Source: Bifidobacterium callitrichidarum
Lineage (GTDB): Bacteria > Actinomycetota > Actinomycetes > Actinomycetales > Bifidobacteriaceae
Direction of reading: 5' to 3'
DNA: 64,000 nucleotides
NCBI RefSeq assembly: GCF_003129905.1
Contig: NZ_QFFM01000001.1
Span: 1 to 64,000 of the forward strand
Shown here: piece by piece, positions 28,078 through 35,957 of the stretch
How the letters are laid out: each line of letters begins with the position of its first letter
How positions within the stretch are numbered: position 1 is the first letter of the stretch
The notes under the pieces: generated by a model
Told to the model about the DNA's origin: nothing
Seen by the model: only the letters and a program-made list of their open reading frames with translations
The model's database searches: none
Made by a program: the position numbers and the translations under genes

Positions 28078-28165
28078 TATATTTTCCCGCAGGCTTTGCC
28101 TGCTGCTACTCTCCCCCAGTCAGCTTCGCTGACAGCCCCCTCGACAGAGGGGGCCAAGGACTCTG
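28078..28165. repeat. Palindromic half-element right of the DUF559 gene
   Basis: Reverse complement of the left half-element: GCAGGCTTTGCCTGC, GTCAGCTTCGCTGAC, CCCCCTCGACAGAGGGGG. Its fourth stem is interrupted by the adjacent MITE. It ends about 40 bases before trxB. Confidence 0.8.
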
Positions 28166-28203
28166 ATATAGCGGAGGGCGGAAGGTCTTATGACAATGTG
28201 AGA

Positions 28204-29373
28204 ATGTTTCACGTGAAACATCGCGTCATCATTATCGGTTCCGGCCCTGCCGGATACACCGCGGCCATCTACCTGGGCCGCGCCGGCTTCAATCCCCTTG
28301 TCATTACGGGTGCGCTGGCACCCGGTGGCCAGCTCGTCAACACCACGGAGGTGGAGAACTTCCCCGGCTTCCCGGAGGGTATTCTCGGCCCTGAGCTGAT
28401 GGACCGCATGCGCGAGCAGGCCGAACGATTCGGTGCCGAATTCCTTCCTGCCGACGTCGAATCGGTGGAGGCGCTCCCCCAGCATGACGGCCACCCGCAA
28501 TACCGCCTGACCACCTCGGACGATGAAACACTCGAAACCTCGGCCGTCATCGTGGCCACCGGCTCCAACGTACGCAAGCTCGGCGTCCCCGGCGAAGAGG
28601 AACTGTCCGGCCACGGCGTCTCCTACTGCGCCACCTGCGACGGCTTCTTCTTCAAGGACAAGCCCATCGTCGTGGTCGGCGGCGGCGACTCCGCCTTCGA
28701 GGAGGCGCTGTTCCTCACCCGCTTCGGTTCATCCGTCACCCTGATTCATCGCCGCGACAGCTTCCGTGCTTCGCAGATCATGGTCGAACGCGCCAAAGCC
28801 GATCCGAAGTTGACGCTCGTCACCAACACCGTCGTCACCGCCATCACGAGCGATGAACCCTCCCCCACTGTGGCTGATGCAACCAGCTCAGTCAACAGCG
28901 ACGCCCAGTCCGGCAAAGCCCCAGCCATCAAGACCGCCGGCGTCTCTCTGAACATCGGTTCGGGCATCGGCCTCACCAAGCCCGGCACGGAAACCGCCGA
29001 CAAACCGGCCATCAAGCTCCCTGGTCTCGGCGGCAATGCCCTGGGCGGCGGACTACTGTCCGGTCTATCCAAGCAGCCGCAGAAGCACGTCACCGGCGTC
29101 ACGCTGCGCAACACCGTGACCGGTGAGGAAAGCACGCTGGACTGCAACGCCGTGTTCGTGGCCATCGGCCACACTCCCGCCACCGATTTCGTGGCCGATG
29201 TGGTCGAACGTGATGCCGACGGATACATCACCGTGAAAGGCGGCAGCACCGTCACCAGCGCTCCTGGCATCTTCGCCGCAGGCGACTGCGTGGACCGCAC
29301 CTACCGTCAGGCCATCAGTGCCGCCGGCATGGGCTGCCGCGCCGCCCTCGACGCCCAGTCCTACTTGGAATAA
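28204..29373 (+). CDS. trxB: Thioredoxin reductase with an unusual internal insertion
   Basis: 389 aa; typical TrxB is about 310-335. NADPH-dependent FAD enzyme that reduces thioredoxin. FAD loop IIGSGPAGYTAA (10-21), redox Cys142-Ala-Thr-Cys145, NADPH loop VGGGDSAFEEA, C-terminal FAD motif IFAAGDCVD. About 80 residues of Ser/Gly/Ala/Lys-rich sequence (about 216-295) are inserted within the NADPH domain between TNTVVTAI and VTGVTLRN. The first codons MFHVKH are encoded by a perfect parS site. The in-frame GTG at 28198 is an alternative start. Contrary to Mycobacterium, no trxA follows. Confidence 0.9.
   Translation: MFHVKHRVIIIGSGPAGYTAAIYLGRAGFNPLVITGALAPGGQLVNTTEVENFPGFPEGILGPELMDRMREQAERFGAEFLPADVESVEALPQHDGHPQYRLTTSDDETLETSAVIVATGSNVRKLGVPGEEELSGHGVSYCATCDGFFFKDKPIVVVGGGDSAFEEALFLTRFGSSVTLIHRRDSFRASQIMVERAKADPKLTLVTNTVVTAITSDEPSPTVADATSSVNSDAQSGKAPAIKTAGVSLNIGSGIGLTKPGTETADKPAIKLPGLGGNALGGGLLSGLSKQPQKHVTGVTLRNTVTGEESTLDCNAVFVAIGHTPATDFVADVVERDADGYITVKGGSTVTSAPGIFAAGDCVDRTYRQAISAAGMGCRAALDAQSYLE
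28205..28220. promoter_or_regulatory. parS: parS site 1 (in the trxB start)
   Basis: Perfect 16-mer TGTTTCACGTGAAACA, the ParB loading palindrome, overlapping the trxB start codon. Confidence 0.95.
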
Positions 29374-29393
29374 ACAATATCCACAGCTGATGG

Positions 29394-29464
29394 AATAAAG
29401 GTATGTCTCCCGACCGTAGGCTTGGCCGAACGGCCTTGAGTGTGTCGGGAGACATACCTTTATT
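29394..29464. terminator. Bidirectional terminator between trxB and parB
   Basis: Perfect 21-bp inverted repeat (29394-29414 / 29444-29464; arm contains GGTATGTCTCCCGAC) with A tract on the left and T tract on the right, suiting both the trxB transcript and the minus-strand parB transcript converging here. Confidence 0.85.
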
Positions 29465-29511
29465 CAATCAGCGTCCAGATACGCTACACGTTATCCGATA
29501 CCCTTTAAGAC

Positions 29512-30960
29512 TCACACCCACTTGGACTCGGACGAATCGGCAGCAGCGGCATCGCCCTGTCCGGGAACCAGCAGCTGCAGGATGCGATCCATATCCTCCG
29601 GCGACGAGAACACAATCTCAATGCGACCGTGCTTCTGCGTACCCTTGATGGACACCTTGGTGTCGAAGTGATTCTCCAGGCTCTGCTGGATGGCGGAGCC
29701 GACCCACGGATTGGTCTTGGAGGTCTTCGGCTTCTTGGGCTGCTCCCCCGAGGCGATCTTCATCGAGACAATCTCCTCGGTGCTGCGCACGGACAATCCC
29801 TCCGCGATGATGCGGGAGGCCAACTTGTCCATCTCCTCGGGATCGGTCAGGCCCAGCAGCGCACGCGCGTGGCCGGACGACAGCACACCAGCGGCGACCT
29901 TCTTCTGCACCGCGGCAGGCAGGTTGAGCAGTCGCAGCGTGTTGGCGATCTGCGGGCGGGACTTGGACACCGACTTGGACAGCTGTGCCTGGGTCAGACC
30001 GAATTCATCAATCATCTGCTGATAGGCCGCAGCCTCTTCCAGCGGGTTCAGGGCGACGCGATGCAGGTTCTCCAGCAAGGCATCACGGAGCATGTCGTCG
30101 TCGGCCGTGGTCTTGACGATAGCCGGGATGGTCTCCAGTCTGGCGAGCTGGGACGCGCGCCAACGACGTTCGCCCATGATGAGCTCGTATGGGCTGTCCA
30201 TACGTCCAGCGAACGGATTAGCATTCGACTCCGCATCGGCGGACTGCTGCTCTGCCTTGGCCGCGGCGATCTGATCCACCGGTCGACGACGCACCACGAT
30301 GGGCTGCAGCACGCCGACTTCCTTGATGGAAGCGGACAGCTCGTTGAGTTCATCCTCATCGAAGATGGTGCGTGGCTGATGCGCGTTCGGCCCAATGTCG
30401 GACAGCTTCAGCTCGGCGAGGTAACCGCCTTCCACCGGCTTCAGCTCAACGGGCTTGTCCTCAGCCTGCTGCTCGGACGTTTCAGCGGAATCCTTCACAT
30501 CCTTGCCCTTGGCCGCCGACTGCGATGTTTCACGTGAAACATCCTTGCCTTCATTCGCACGTACAGCATGCTGGGCGGCACCCGGAATCGGCATGAAGGT
30601 ATCGATCGGCGTGGTGGCGGCAGGCACGTCCTCGCCACCGAAGAACAGGTCGCTCGGGTGTGCGATAGCACCGATGCTCGGCATCGAAGCACGCTTGCCC
30701 GAAGCCTTCTTCTGATGCTTGCCAGCCGACGGCTTCACAGCCGCACCGGACTCCCCCGCCGAAGCACCAGCGTTACCGGACTTCGCCAAGTCCTTCGTGG
30801 CCGAGCCCTTCACGGCAACATCGGCCCCGTCCTTCGCCTCAGACTTATCATGCTTATCAGTATCCGGCAGCAGCTCCAGTTGCGCGTTGGCATCCTGCTC
30901 CCCCGGCAGCGTAGGGAACAATGCACCGAGGCCCTTGCCGAGTCGAGATTTCGATGTCAT
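29512..30960 (-). CDS. parB: Chromosome partitioning protein ParB
   Basis: 482 aa, longer than the about 330 of most relatives because of a Ser/Ala/Lys-rich stretch (about 20-190) between the N-terminal ParA-stimulating peptide (SRLGKGLGALFP) and the core. The core has the CTP/parS clamp domain (ELKLSDIGPNAHQPRT, LIMGERRWRAS), an HTH (LTQAQLSKSVSKSRPQI) and a C-terminal dimer domain. It binds parS and spreads to organise the origin for segregation. It overlaps parA by four bases. A parS site lies inside its own coding sequence. Confidence 0.95.
   Translation of the reverse strand: MTSKSRLGKGLGALFPTLPGEQDANAQLELLPDTDKHDKSEAKDGADVAVKGSATKDLAKSGNAGASAGESGAAVKPSAGKHQKKASGKRASMPSIGAIAHPSDLFFGGEDVPAATTPIDTFMPIPGAAQHAVRANEGKDVSRETSQSAAKGKDVKDSAETSEQQAEDKPVELKPVEGGYLAELKLSDIGPNAHQPRTIFDEDELNELSASIKEVGVLQPIVVRRRPVDQIAAAKAEQQSADAESNANPFAGRMDSPYELIMGERRWRASQLARLETIPAIVKTTADDDMLRDALLENLHRVALNPLEEAAAYQQMIDEFGLTQAQLSKSVSKSRPQIANTLRLLNLPAAVQKKVAAGVLSSGHARALLGLTDPEEMDKLASRIIAEGLSVRSTEEIVSMKIASGEQPKKPKTSKTNPWVGSAIQQSLENHFDTKVSIKGTQKHGRIEIVFSSPEDMDRILQLLVPGQGDAAAADSSESKWV
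30526..30541. promoter_or_regulatory. parS: parS site 2 (inside parB)
   Basis: Perfect TGTTTCACGTGAAACA within the parB coding region, specifying DVSRETS in the variable linker where the sequence is free to carry it. Confidence 0.95.
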
Positions 30961-31934
30961 GAGTTGTTCTTCCTCCTCGCGTCAATGGCGTCGAGCACCT
31001 GCTGGGAATGCTTGGCAATCTCCAGAGCGGCCTCGCCGTAGGCGATCGCGCCGATGCCGCGTGGGTCATAGGCGATCACCGACTGCGAGAAGCTGGGTGC
31101 CTCGGAGATCTTCACGGAACGTGGAATGGTGGTGTTGAGCACGATGCTCGGGTAGTGGCCCTTGACCTCGCCATACACCTCGCGGCTCAGCAGGGTACGG
31201 CGGTCGAACATGGTGACCAGCATGGTGGAGACCAACAGCACCGGGTTGAAGTGCGTCTGCACCAGACCGATGGTGTTGATGAGCTGGCCCAGACCCTCCA
31301 GTGCGTAGTACTCGGCCTGAATCGGGATGAGCATTTCCGTGACCGCACACATGGCGTTGATCACGAGCAGGCCCAGGCTTGGCGGGCAGTCGATGAACAC
31401 GTAATCGTAGTGCTTCTCAGACTGGCGCAGGTACAGATCCAGCGCCTCCTTGAGCAGGGTGTTGCGGTTGGGCAGATCAGCCACCTCAAGTTCGGCACCA
31501 CTCAGGTCGATGGAGGCCGGCACCACGTCCAGCGTGGCGAAGTCCGGGCAGACCGTCAGCACATCCCCCAGTCCGGCACGTCCTTCGATGACGTCATACA
31601 CGGACTTGTCCCCCGAGGCGTGCGGCACGCCGAGAGCCGTGGAGGCGTTGCCCTGCGGATCCATGTCGATGACCAGCACCTGCGCACCCTTGTTGGCCAG
31701 CGCGGCGGCGACGTTCACCGTAGACGTGGTCTTGCCCACGCCGCCCTTCTGGTTGGCGACGGCGATACGACGGGTCTTCGCCGGCTTCGGGAAAACCGCC
31801 TGCTTGAGCGCCTCGTATCGGGAGGATTCGTCGGCAATCTGGTTGCCCAGCACGGAACCTTGCCCATCAAAAATACGATGAAGGGTTTCGGAAGCTGTTT
31901 CCATCGGTTCCGATTGATGATCCTTCGAGGCCAT
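30957..31934 (-). CDS. parA: Chromosome partitioning ATPase ParA (Soj)
   Basis: 325 aa. Deviant Walker A KGGVGKTTSTVN, VIDMDPQGNASTAL, and FIDCPPSLGLL identify a ParA/MinD-type ATPase that forms a DNA-bound gradient driving ParB-parS movement. An in-frame ATG 51 bases upstream exists, but AAGGAGGAACG precedes the chosen one. It overlaps parB (ATGA). DnaA boxes lie immediately upstream. Confidence 0.95.
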   Translation of the reverse strand: MASKDHQSEPMETASETLHRIFDGQGSVLGNQIADESSRYEALKQAVFPKPAKTRRIAVANQKGGVGKTTSTVNVAAALANKGAQVLVIDMDPQGNASTALGVPHASGDKSVYDVIEGRAGLGDVLTVCPDFATLDVVPASIDLSGAELEVADLPNRNTLLKEALDLYLRQSEKHYDYVFIDCPPSLGLLVINAMCAVTEMLIPIQAEYYALEGLGQLINTIGLVQTHFNPVLLVSTMLVTMFDRRTLLSREVYGEVKGHYPSIVLNTTIPRSVKISEAPSFSQSVIAYDPRGIGAIAYGEAALEIAKHSQQVLDAIDARRKNNS

Positions 31935-31993
31935 CGTTCCTCCTTGCACAGACGTATGTTCCAGTGTTCTCATTCGTGTGGACATGGTTTGGG

Positions 31994-32167
31994 TTATCCA
32001 CTATTTCGGCCTGCATTGTGGATAACTGTGGATAACGTAGGCGATATCCTCGTCACCACATCCACAAAAGGTCTCTATAACCGTTGATTTTGCAGCGTTT
32101 TGCGAGTTGTGCACTTCTCCGGCTGAAAATGTGGATAACTTTTCAGCGGACTCACGATTGTGGATAA
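31994..32167. promoter_or_regulatory. DnaA-box cluster upstream of parA
   Basis: Four perfect TTATCCACA boxes (complement strand TGTGGATAA at 32017, 32027, 32130, 32159) and one near match (31994) within 175 bases, in an A/T-richer patch between parA and rsmG. Confidence 0.85.
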
Positions 32168-32192
32168 CTGCCATGCCATGACCGATACTCCC

Positions 32193-32858
32193 CTACCGCT
32201 TGTCCACCAGCACCACGTGCGTGGATTCCAAGCCAGGACCGACCGCAGCCTCCACCACACGCGGACGCAGACCACCGAAACGGGTGATCTCCTTGGCCGC
32301 CTTGTCGATTTCGGCCTGGGCCGAACGGCCCTTCAATGCGACCAGACGTCCCTGCGACTTCAGCAATGGCAACGTCCAGCCGGACAATTTCGTCATCGGG
32401 GCAACGGCACGGCAGGTGACCACCGCGAACGGATGCGCCTTACGCTTGCGCACGGCGGCGATGACCTCATCGGAGCGGCCACGCACGATCATCACGTTCT
32501 TCAGCTCCAGCAGATCGACGCATTCATGCAGCCATTCGATACGACGCTCCATCGGTTCAATCAAAGTGAACTCATGATCAGGCAGGCAGGCCGCAGCCAC
32601 CACACCGGGGAATCCACCGCCGCTGCCCACATCGGCCACGGTCTTGAAGCGCATGCCATCGGTCACCTCGCGCACGTACGGCACGATGGCGACCGAGTTC
32701 AGGATATGCCGCTCCCAGATGATGTCCACGTCACGAGGTCCGATCAGGCCACGCGGCTCCCCCTCTTCGGCGAGCTTGGCATGAAAACGTTCGAGCTGAG
32801 GCAGTGCGTCACCCAGCACTTCGGCCAGTACCGGCGAACCGGTCAGCTGATCCGTCAT
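32193..32858 (-). CDS. rsmG: 16S rRNA (guanine-N7) methyltransferase RsmG (GidB)
   Basis: 221 aa. Methylates G527 of 16S rRNA. SAM loop [13 protein letters not shown], followed by [12 protein letters not shown] and [10 protein letters not shown], all typical of RsmG. I choose the ATG seven bases after AAGGGG rather than the ATG two codons earlier; longer in-frame upstream sequence runs through parS and is probably untranslated. It lies between jag and parA in the conserved order. Confidence 0.94.
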   Translation of the reverse strand: MTDQLTGSPVLAEVLGDALPQLERFHAKLAEEGEPRGLIGPRDVDIIWERHILNSVAIVPYVREVTDGMRFKTVADVGSGGGFPGVVAAACLPDHEFTLIEPMERRIEWLHECVDLLELKNVMIVRGRSDEVIAAVRKRKAHPFAVVTCRAVAPMTKLSGWTLPLLKSQGRLVALKGRSAQAEIDKAAKEITRFGGLRPRVVEAAVGPGLESTHVVLVDKR

Positions 32859-32879
32859 AGCCATTCCCCTTGTCGTCCT

Positions 32880-32895
32880 TGTTTCACGTGAAACA
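32880..32895. promoter_or_regulatory. parS: parS site 3 (jag-rsmG interval)
   Basis: Perfect TGTTTCACGTGAAACA, 22 bases upstream of the rsmG start. Confidence 0.95.
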
Positions 32896-33031
32896 TCCGG
32901 CTTATCCGTACTACGTATCCAGGTATTCGGCATGGAAAAGGCGCCGTGCCTTACGACGCCATCTCCATCATCCGAATACTTCACACGCTGATTGACCCGA
33001 TCCCACACGACCGGCGGATCGGTCGGCGTAA

Positions 33032-33071
33032 CGCCGGTGGATGATCCTCCCTAGTAAACCATCCACCGGCG
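33032..33071. repeat. 12-bp inverted repeat in the jag-rsmG interval
   Basis: CGCCGGTGGATG (33032-33043) pairs with CATCCACCGGCG (33060-33071). There is no T tract, so a transcript-processing or pausing hairpin inside the operon is more likely than a terminator. Confidence 0.6.
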
Positions 33072-33126
33072 CAACGCGCCATCCACCACCGTATGTGGGG
33101 AATCGGTCAATCAAGTCTTGACTCTA

Positions 33127-33651
33127 TCACTCCTCGTCTTCGAGTTCATCATCCTCGGCCTTGCTCCGCATGTACACCGTCACATAACGGTGCGGCTCTT
33201 CGCCATGGGAGCGAGACTTGAGGCCTTCCTCGCGCACCACATCGTGCACGACCTTACGCTCGAAGGAGTTCATCGGCTTGAGGTCCACCGGTTCGCCGGT
33301 GTCCTTGACCGCATCGATGGCGTCCAGTGCGATGTCACGCAGACGCTGGCGCTTGCGCTTGAGGAAGCCATCGACGTCCACGATGAGGTGGGAGCGTTCG
33401 CCGGTCTTCTGCTGCACGGCCAGTCGGGTGAGCTGCTGCAGGGCATCCACCACTTCACCGTTGCGTCCGATGAGGTGCTTGATGTCGGTGTCATCGTCGG
33501 CGACGATCTGCACGGTGGGGCGATCGTTGCGCACGCCCATTTCGATGTCGCCTTCGTAGTCGGCGATGTCCAGTAGTCCTTCGAGGTAATCGGCAGCGAT
33601 GTCAGCTTCCTCGTTGAGCTGATCGATCGTCTTCACATCATCCTGTGCCAT
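33127..33651 (-). CDS. jag: RNA-binding protein Jag/KhpB (KH and R3H domains)
   Basis: 174 aa. Contains a KH-type segment (HLIGRNGEVVDALQQL) and a C-terminal R3H domain (MNSFERKVVHDVV ... SHGEEPHRYV). It lacks the separate N-terminal Jag_N domain of Bacillus. Binds RNA; relatives affect cell elongation and division. Start chosen by AAGGAGAGGCAT directly upstream. It is between yidC and rsmG on the same strand. Confidence 0.92.
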   Translation of the reverse strand: MAQDDVKTIDQLNEEADIAADYLEGLLDIADYEGDIEMGVRNDRPTVQIVADDDTDIKHLIGRNGEVVDALQQLTRLAVQQKTGERSHLIVDVDGFLKRKRQRLRDIALDAIDAVKDTGEPVDLKPMNSFERKVVHDVVREEGLKSRSHGEEPHRYVTVYMRSKAEDDELEDEE

Positions 33652-33725
33652 ATGCCTCTCCTTTATGTCAGGTATGAATTCCAAGTCTAAGCCCAGTCCA
33701 TCCGAAACCGGTGGACCGGTGTTGC

Positions 33726-33761
33726 GGGTGTCCGATGTTTCACGTGAAACACCGGACACCC
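33726..33761. promoter_or_regulatory. parS: parS site 4 inside a 36-bp extended palindrome
   Basis: Perfect TGTTTCACGTGAAACA at 33736-33751, flanked symmetrically by GGGTGTCCG and CGGACACCC with only one mismatched pair. Lies between yidC and jag. Confidence 0.95.
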
Positions 33762-33788
33762 ATCCCCCAGTCGCGCTCCCCTATCGCG

Positions 33789-34802
33789 CTACTTCTTCTT
33801 CCTCTTGCGCACCGGCTGCTGGCGCTGGTAGCCACGCGCGTCCTTGCGCTCGGCTTCCTCCTTGGCCTTGACCAGGGCCTCCTCCTCCAGAGAGGGGCGG
33901 CCTTCCTTGGCGCGGCGTGCATTCTCGATGCGGTGGTCGCGCTTCTCCTTGTCCTCGGCTGCCGGGGAGCCGGGGGTCGGGAAGTAGTAGACCTGCCAGA
34001 GCGTACGCACCAGGTTGCACACGTTGTTCGTCAGCCAGTAGACCAGCACGGCGAACGGCATGGTCACGCCGGAGAAGATGTACATGACCGGGAAGATCCA
34101 CAGCATCATCTTCTGCATGGACTCGGCCTGCTTGTTCATCGAGGCGGCTGCCATGTTGCGCTTCATGCTGAAGTACTGCACGAACCACAGGCAGAAGCAC
34201 ATCAGCGCCACGAAGATGCCGATGACGATCTTGCCACCGAACGCGGCGGACGTGAAGTTGTCGGTGACGCTCACGATGCCGAACACGTCGGTCTGCGTGA
34301 ACTGCTTGGCCGTGGCCACGTCGAAGGCACCGAGCGGTTCCTCGCGTACGCCATTCGCGATGTACGGGATGGCGGACAGCGTGTAGAACATCGCCATGAA
34401 CACCGGGCCTTGGATGAGCATCGGCAGGCAGGATCCGGCGGGGTTGGCGTCGTTGTCCTGGTAGAGCTTCATCATCTCACGGCTCAGGGCTTCCTTCGAA
34501 GCCTGATCCGTCTTGCCCTTGTACTTGTTCTGGATGCGCTGCATCTTCGGCGCGAGGGCCTGCATCTTGCGCATCGACTTGATCTGCTTGTAGAACAGCG
34601 GGAAGATGCACGCCTGCACCACCAGCACCAGGAAGATGATGGCAAGGACCCACGAAACGCCGATCTCGTTCATGCCGAGCAGCACGAAGAAATCATGAAC
34701 CAGCTTCAGGATCCAGGTCTGCAGCCATTCGACCGGGGTCAGAATCTTATAGAAGAATCCCCAGAAACCGCTGTCCAGAAGGAATTGGTTTGGGTTAGTC
34801 AT
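33789..34802 (-). CDS. yidC: Membrane protein insertase YidC/Oxa1
   Basis: 337 aa, about five helices, without the large periplasmic domain of Gram-negative YidC. The family signature is seen in MRKMQALAPKMQRIQNKYKG and LPMLIQGPVFMAMFYTL. The C terminus is rich in Lys/Arg, as expected for ribosome contact. Inserts membrane proteins alone or with SecYEG. Overlaps yidD by four bases; GGAGAGG precedes the ATG. Confidence 0.95.
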   Translation of the reverse strand: MTNPNQFLLDSGFWGFFYKILTPVEWLQTWILKLVHDFFVLLGMNEIGVSWVLAIIFLVLVVQACIFPLFYKQIKSMRKMQALAPKMQRIQNKYKGKTDQASKEALSREMMKLYQDNDANPAGSCLPMLIQGPVFMAMFYTLSAIPYIANGVREEPLGAFDVATAKQFTQTDVFGIVSVTDNFTSAAFGGKIVIGIFVALMCFCLWFVQYFSMKRNMAAASMNKQAESMQKMMLWIFPVMYIFSGVTMPFAVLVYWLTNNVCNLVRTLWQVYYFPTPGSPAAEDKEKRDHRIENARRAKEGRPSLEEEALVKAKEEAERKDARGYQRQQPVRKRKKK

Positions 34803-35116
34803 CGATGGGCCTCTCCTTGAGTTGTGGCCAATGGGGTCAGTCGAGGCTCCTCATGGGCCTTCGACCACGAAAATCGATAGAACACGGAATAGCGCTGGGG
34901 AACATCGTCGATGCCCCCGCGGCTCCACGGCCTGCAACGCAGCAGACGCAACACGGCAAGCAACCCGCCCTTGAATGCGCCATATCGTTCAAGCGCCTGA
35001 ATGGCATAGTTCGAGCAACTTGGGTAATACTTGCAACAGGGCGGTGTGTTTGCGGAAATGTTGCGCTGGTACCAGCGCACTCCCGCAATCAACACCGCCC
35101 TGAAGGAAAAAGCCAT
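34799..35116 (-). CDS. yidD: Membrane protein insertion efficiency factor YidD
   Basis: 105 aa. Family pattern YQRNISANTPPCCKYYPSCSNYA followed by LLRCRPWSRGGIDDVP is clear, with an N-terminal amphipathic helix. Small membrane-associated protein thought to assist YidC-dependent insertion. Sits between rnpA (3 bases) and yidC (4-base overlap). Confidence 0.95.
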   Translation of the reverse strand: MAFSFRAVLIAGVRWYQRNISANTPPCCKYYPSCSNYAIQALERYGAFKGGLLAVLRLLRCRPWSRGGIDDVPQRYSVFYRFSWSKAHEEPRLTPLATTQGEAHR

Positions 35117-35119
35117 GAT

Positions 35120-35473
35120 TCAAGCCGTCTTCCGTGCCACCGCAGCGAAAGCCTTGGCGATCTGCTCGTCCAATGACGAGAAATCCGCGGTCGCGGCGCT
35201 CGGCTTGGCGCGCAGCACGATATCGCATTGCTCCGGAAGCAGATGCTCGTGGGCCCGGGCCGATACCCGGAACCTACGCTTCACCGTATTGCGCGTGACC
35301 GCTTTGCCGACCGATTTGGATACGGCCAATCCCAGACGTCGGTGATTCGACGTCTGTTCCTCATCGCGAACCGCGCCGGGCACCAGATAGTGCACGACGA
35401 TATCCTTGCCACCCACCTTGCGCCGGCGCTTGAGCACGGTGACAAAATCACGATGGCTTTGTAGCCGCTCCAC
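35120..35473 (-). CDS. rnpA: Ribonuclease P protein component RnpA
   Basis: 117 aa from a GTG start ([10 protein letters not shown]). Basic protein with the RnpA signature [12 protein letters not shown]; works with the RNA subunit in tRNA 5' maturation. Longer in-frame reading to 35668 runs antisense-free through rpmH in another frame and is not believed. The ribosome binding site for the GTG is weak, so coupling to rpmH translation 35 bases upstream is likely. Confidence 0.9.
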   Translation of the reverse strand: MERLQSHRDFVTVLKRRRKVGGKDIVVHYLVPGAVRDEEQTSNHRRLGLAVSKSVGKAVTRNTVKRRFRVSARAHEHLLPEQCDIVLRAKPSAATADFSSLDEQIAKAFAAVARKTA

Positions 35474-35508
35474 CTCGACTATGCCGCTGTGGTAATGGTC
35501 CGACCGAA

Positions 35509-35643
35509 TCAGGCGGACAGGGACTTGCGGCCCTTGGCGCGACGGCGGTTGATCACCGCGCGGCCGGAACGGGTGCGCATGCGCAGACGGAAGCCGTGCT
35601 TCATGTGACGACGGCGGTTGTTCGGCTGGAACGTCCTCTTCAT
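35509..35643 (-). CDS. rpmH: 50S ribosomal protein L34
   Basis: 44 aa: [19 protein letters not shown], then [20 protein letters not shown] and LSA. This is a complete match to L34. First gene of the rpmH-rnpA-yidD-yidC-jag-rsmG-parA-parB series, divergent from dnaA. AGGAGCAATT precedes the ATG. Confidence 0.98.
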   Translation of the reverse strand: MKRTFQPNNRRRHMKHGFRLRMRTRSGRAVINRRRAKGRKSLSA

Positions 35644-35826
35644 AATTGCTCCTAGGTCTATTCGGCAACGCTTCGCGCTGCCCTCACGTGAGTCAAGCTA
35701 TACCAAGCTACCCTCACCCCTAGTCCGAAGTCAAAACGAGAGGGGAGTTTTCACATTTCGACACGGCCCGCGACACGCCGGAGCAACCCGCGAAACGGCG
35801 GAAAATCAGGCATTCAGGGCCGAAAG

Positions 35827-35934
35827 TTATCCACAAATTACATGTATGTTATTCACATTCCAGTGTTTTCAACACGCAACGCGGTGGATAACTTCCCCAT
35901 ATCGGAGTAAACATAGTTAGTTGTATTATCCACG
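35827..35934. promoter_or_regulatory. DnaA boxes in the rpmH-dnaA interval
   Basis: One perfect TTATCCACA (35827) and near matches at 35849 (TTATTCACA), 35883 and 35926, just upstream of dnaA. Fits autoregulation of dnaA and possibly part of a bipartite origin. Confidence 0.8.
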
Positions 35935-35957
35935 CCAGAGCGAAGAAAGGGCCGACC

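Noticed and set aside
28190..28201. Three-codon leader frame ATG-ACA-ATG-TGA before trxB
   Set aside because: Too short to distinguish from chance, although GGAAGG precedes it.
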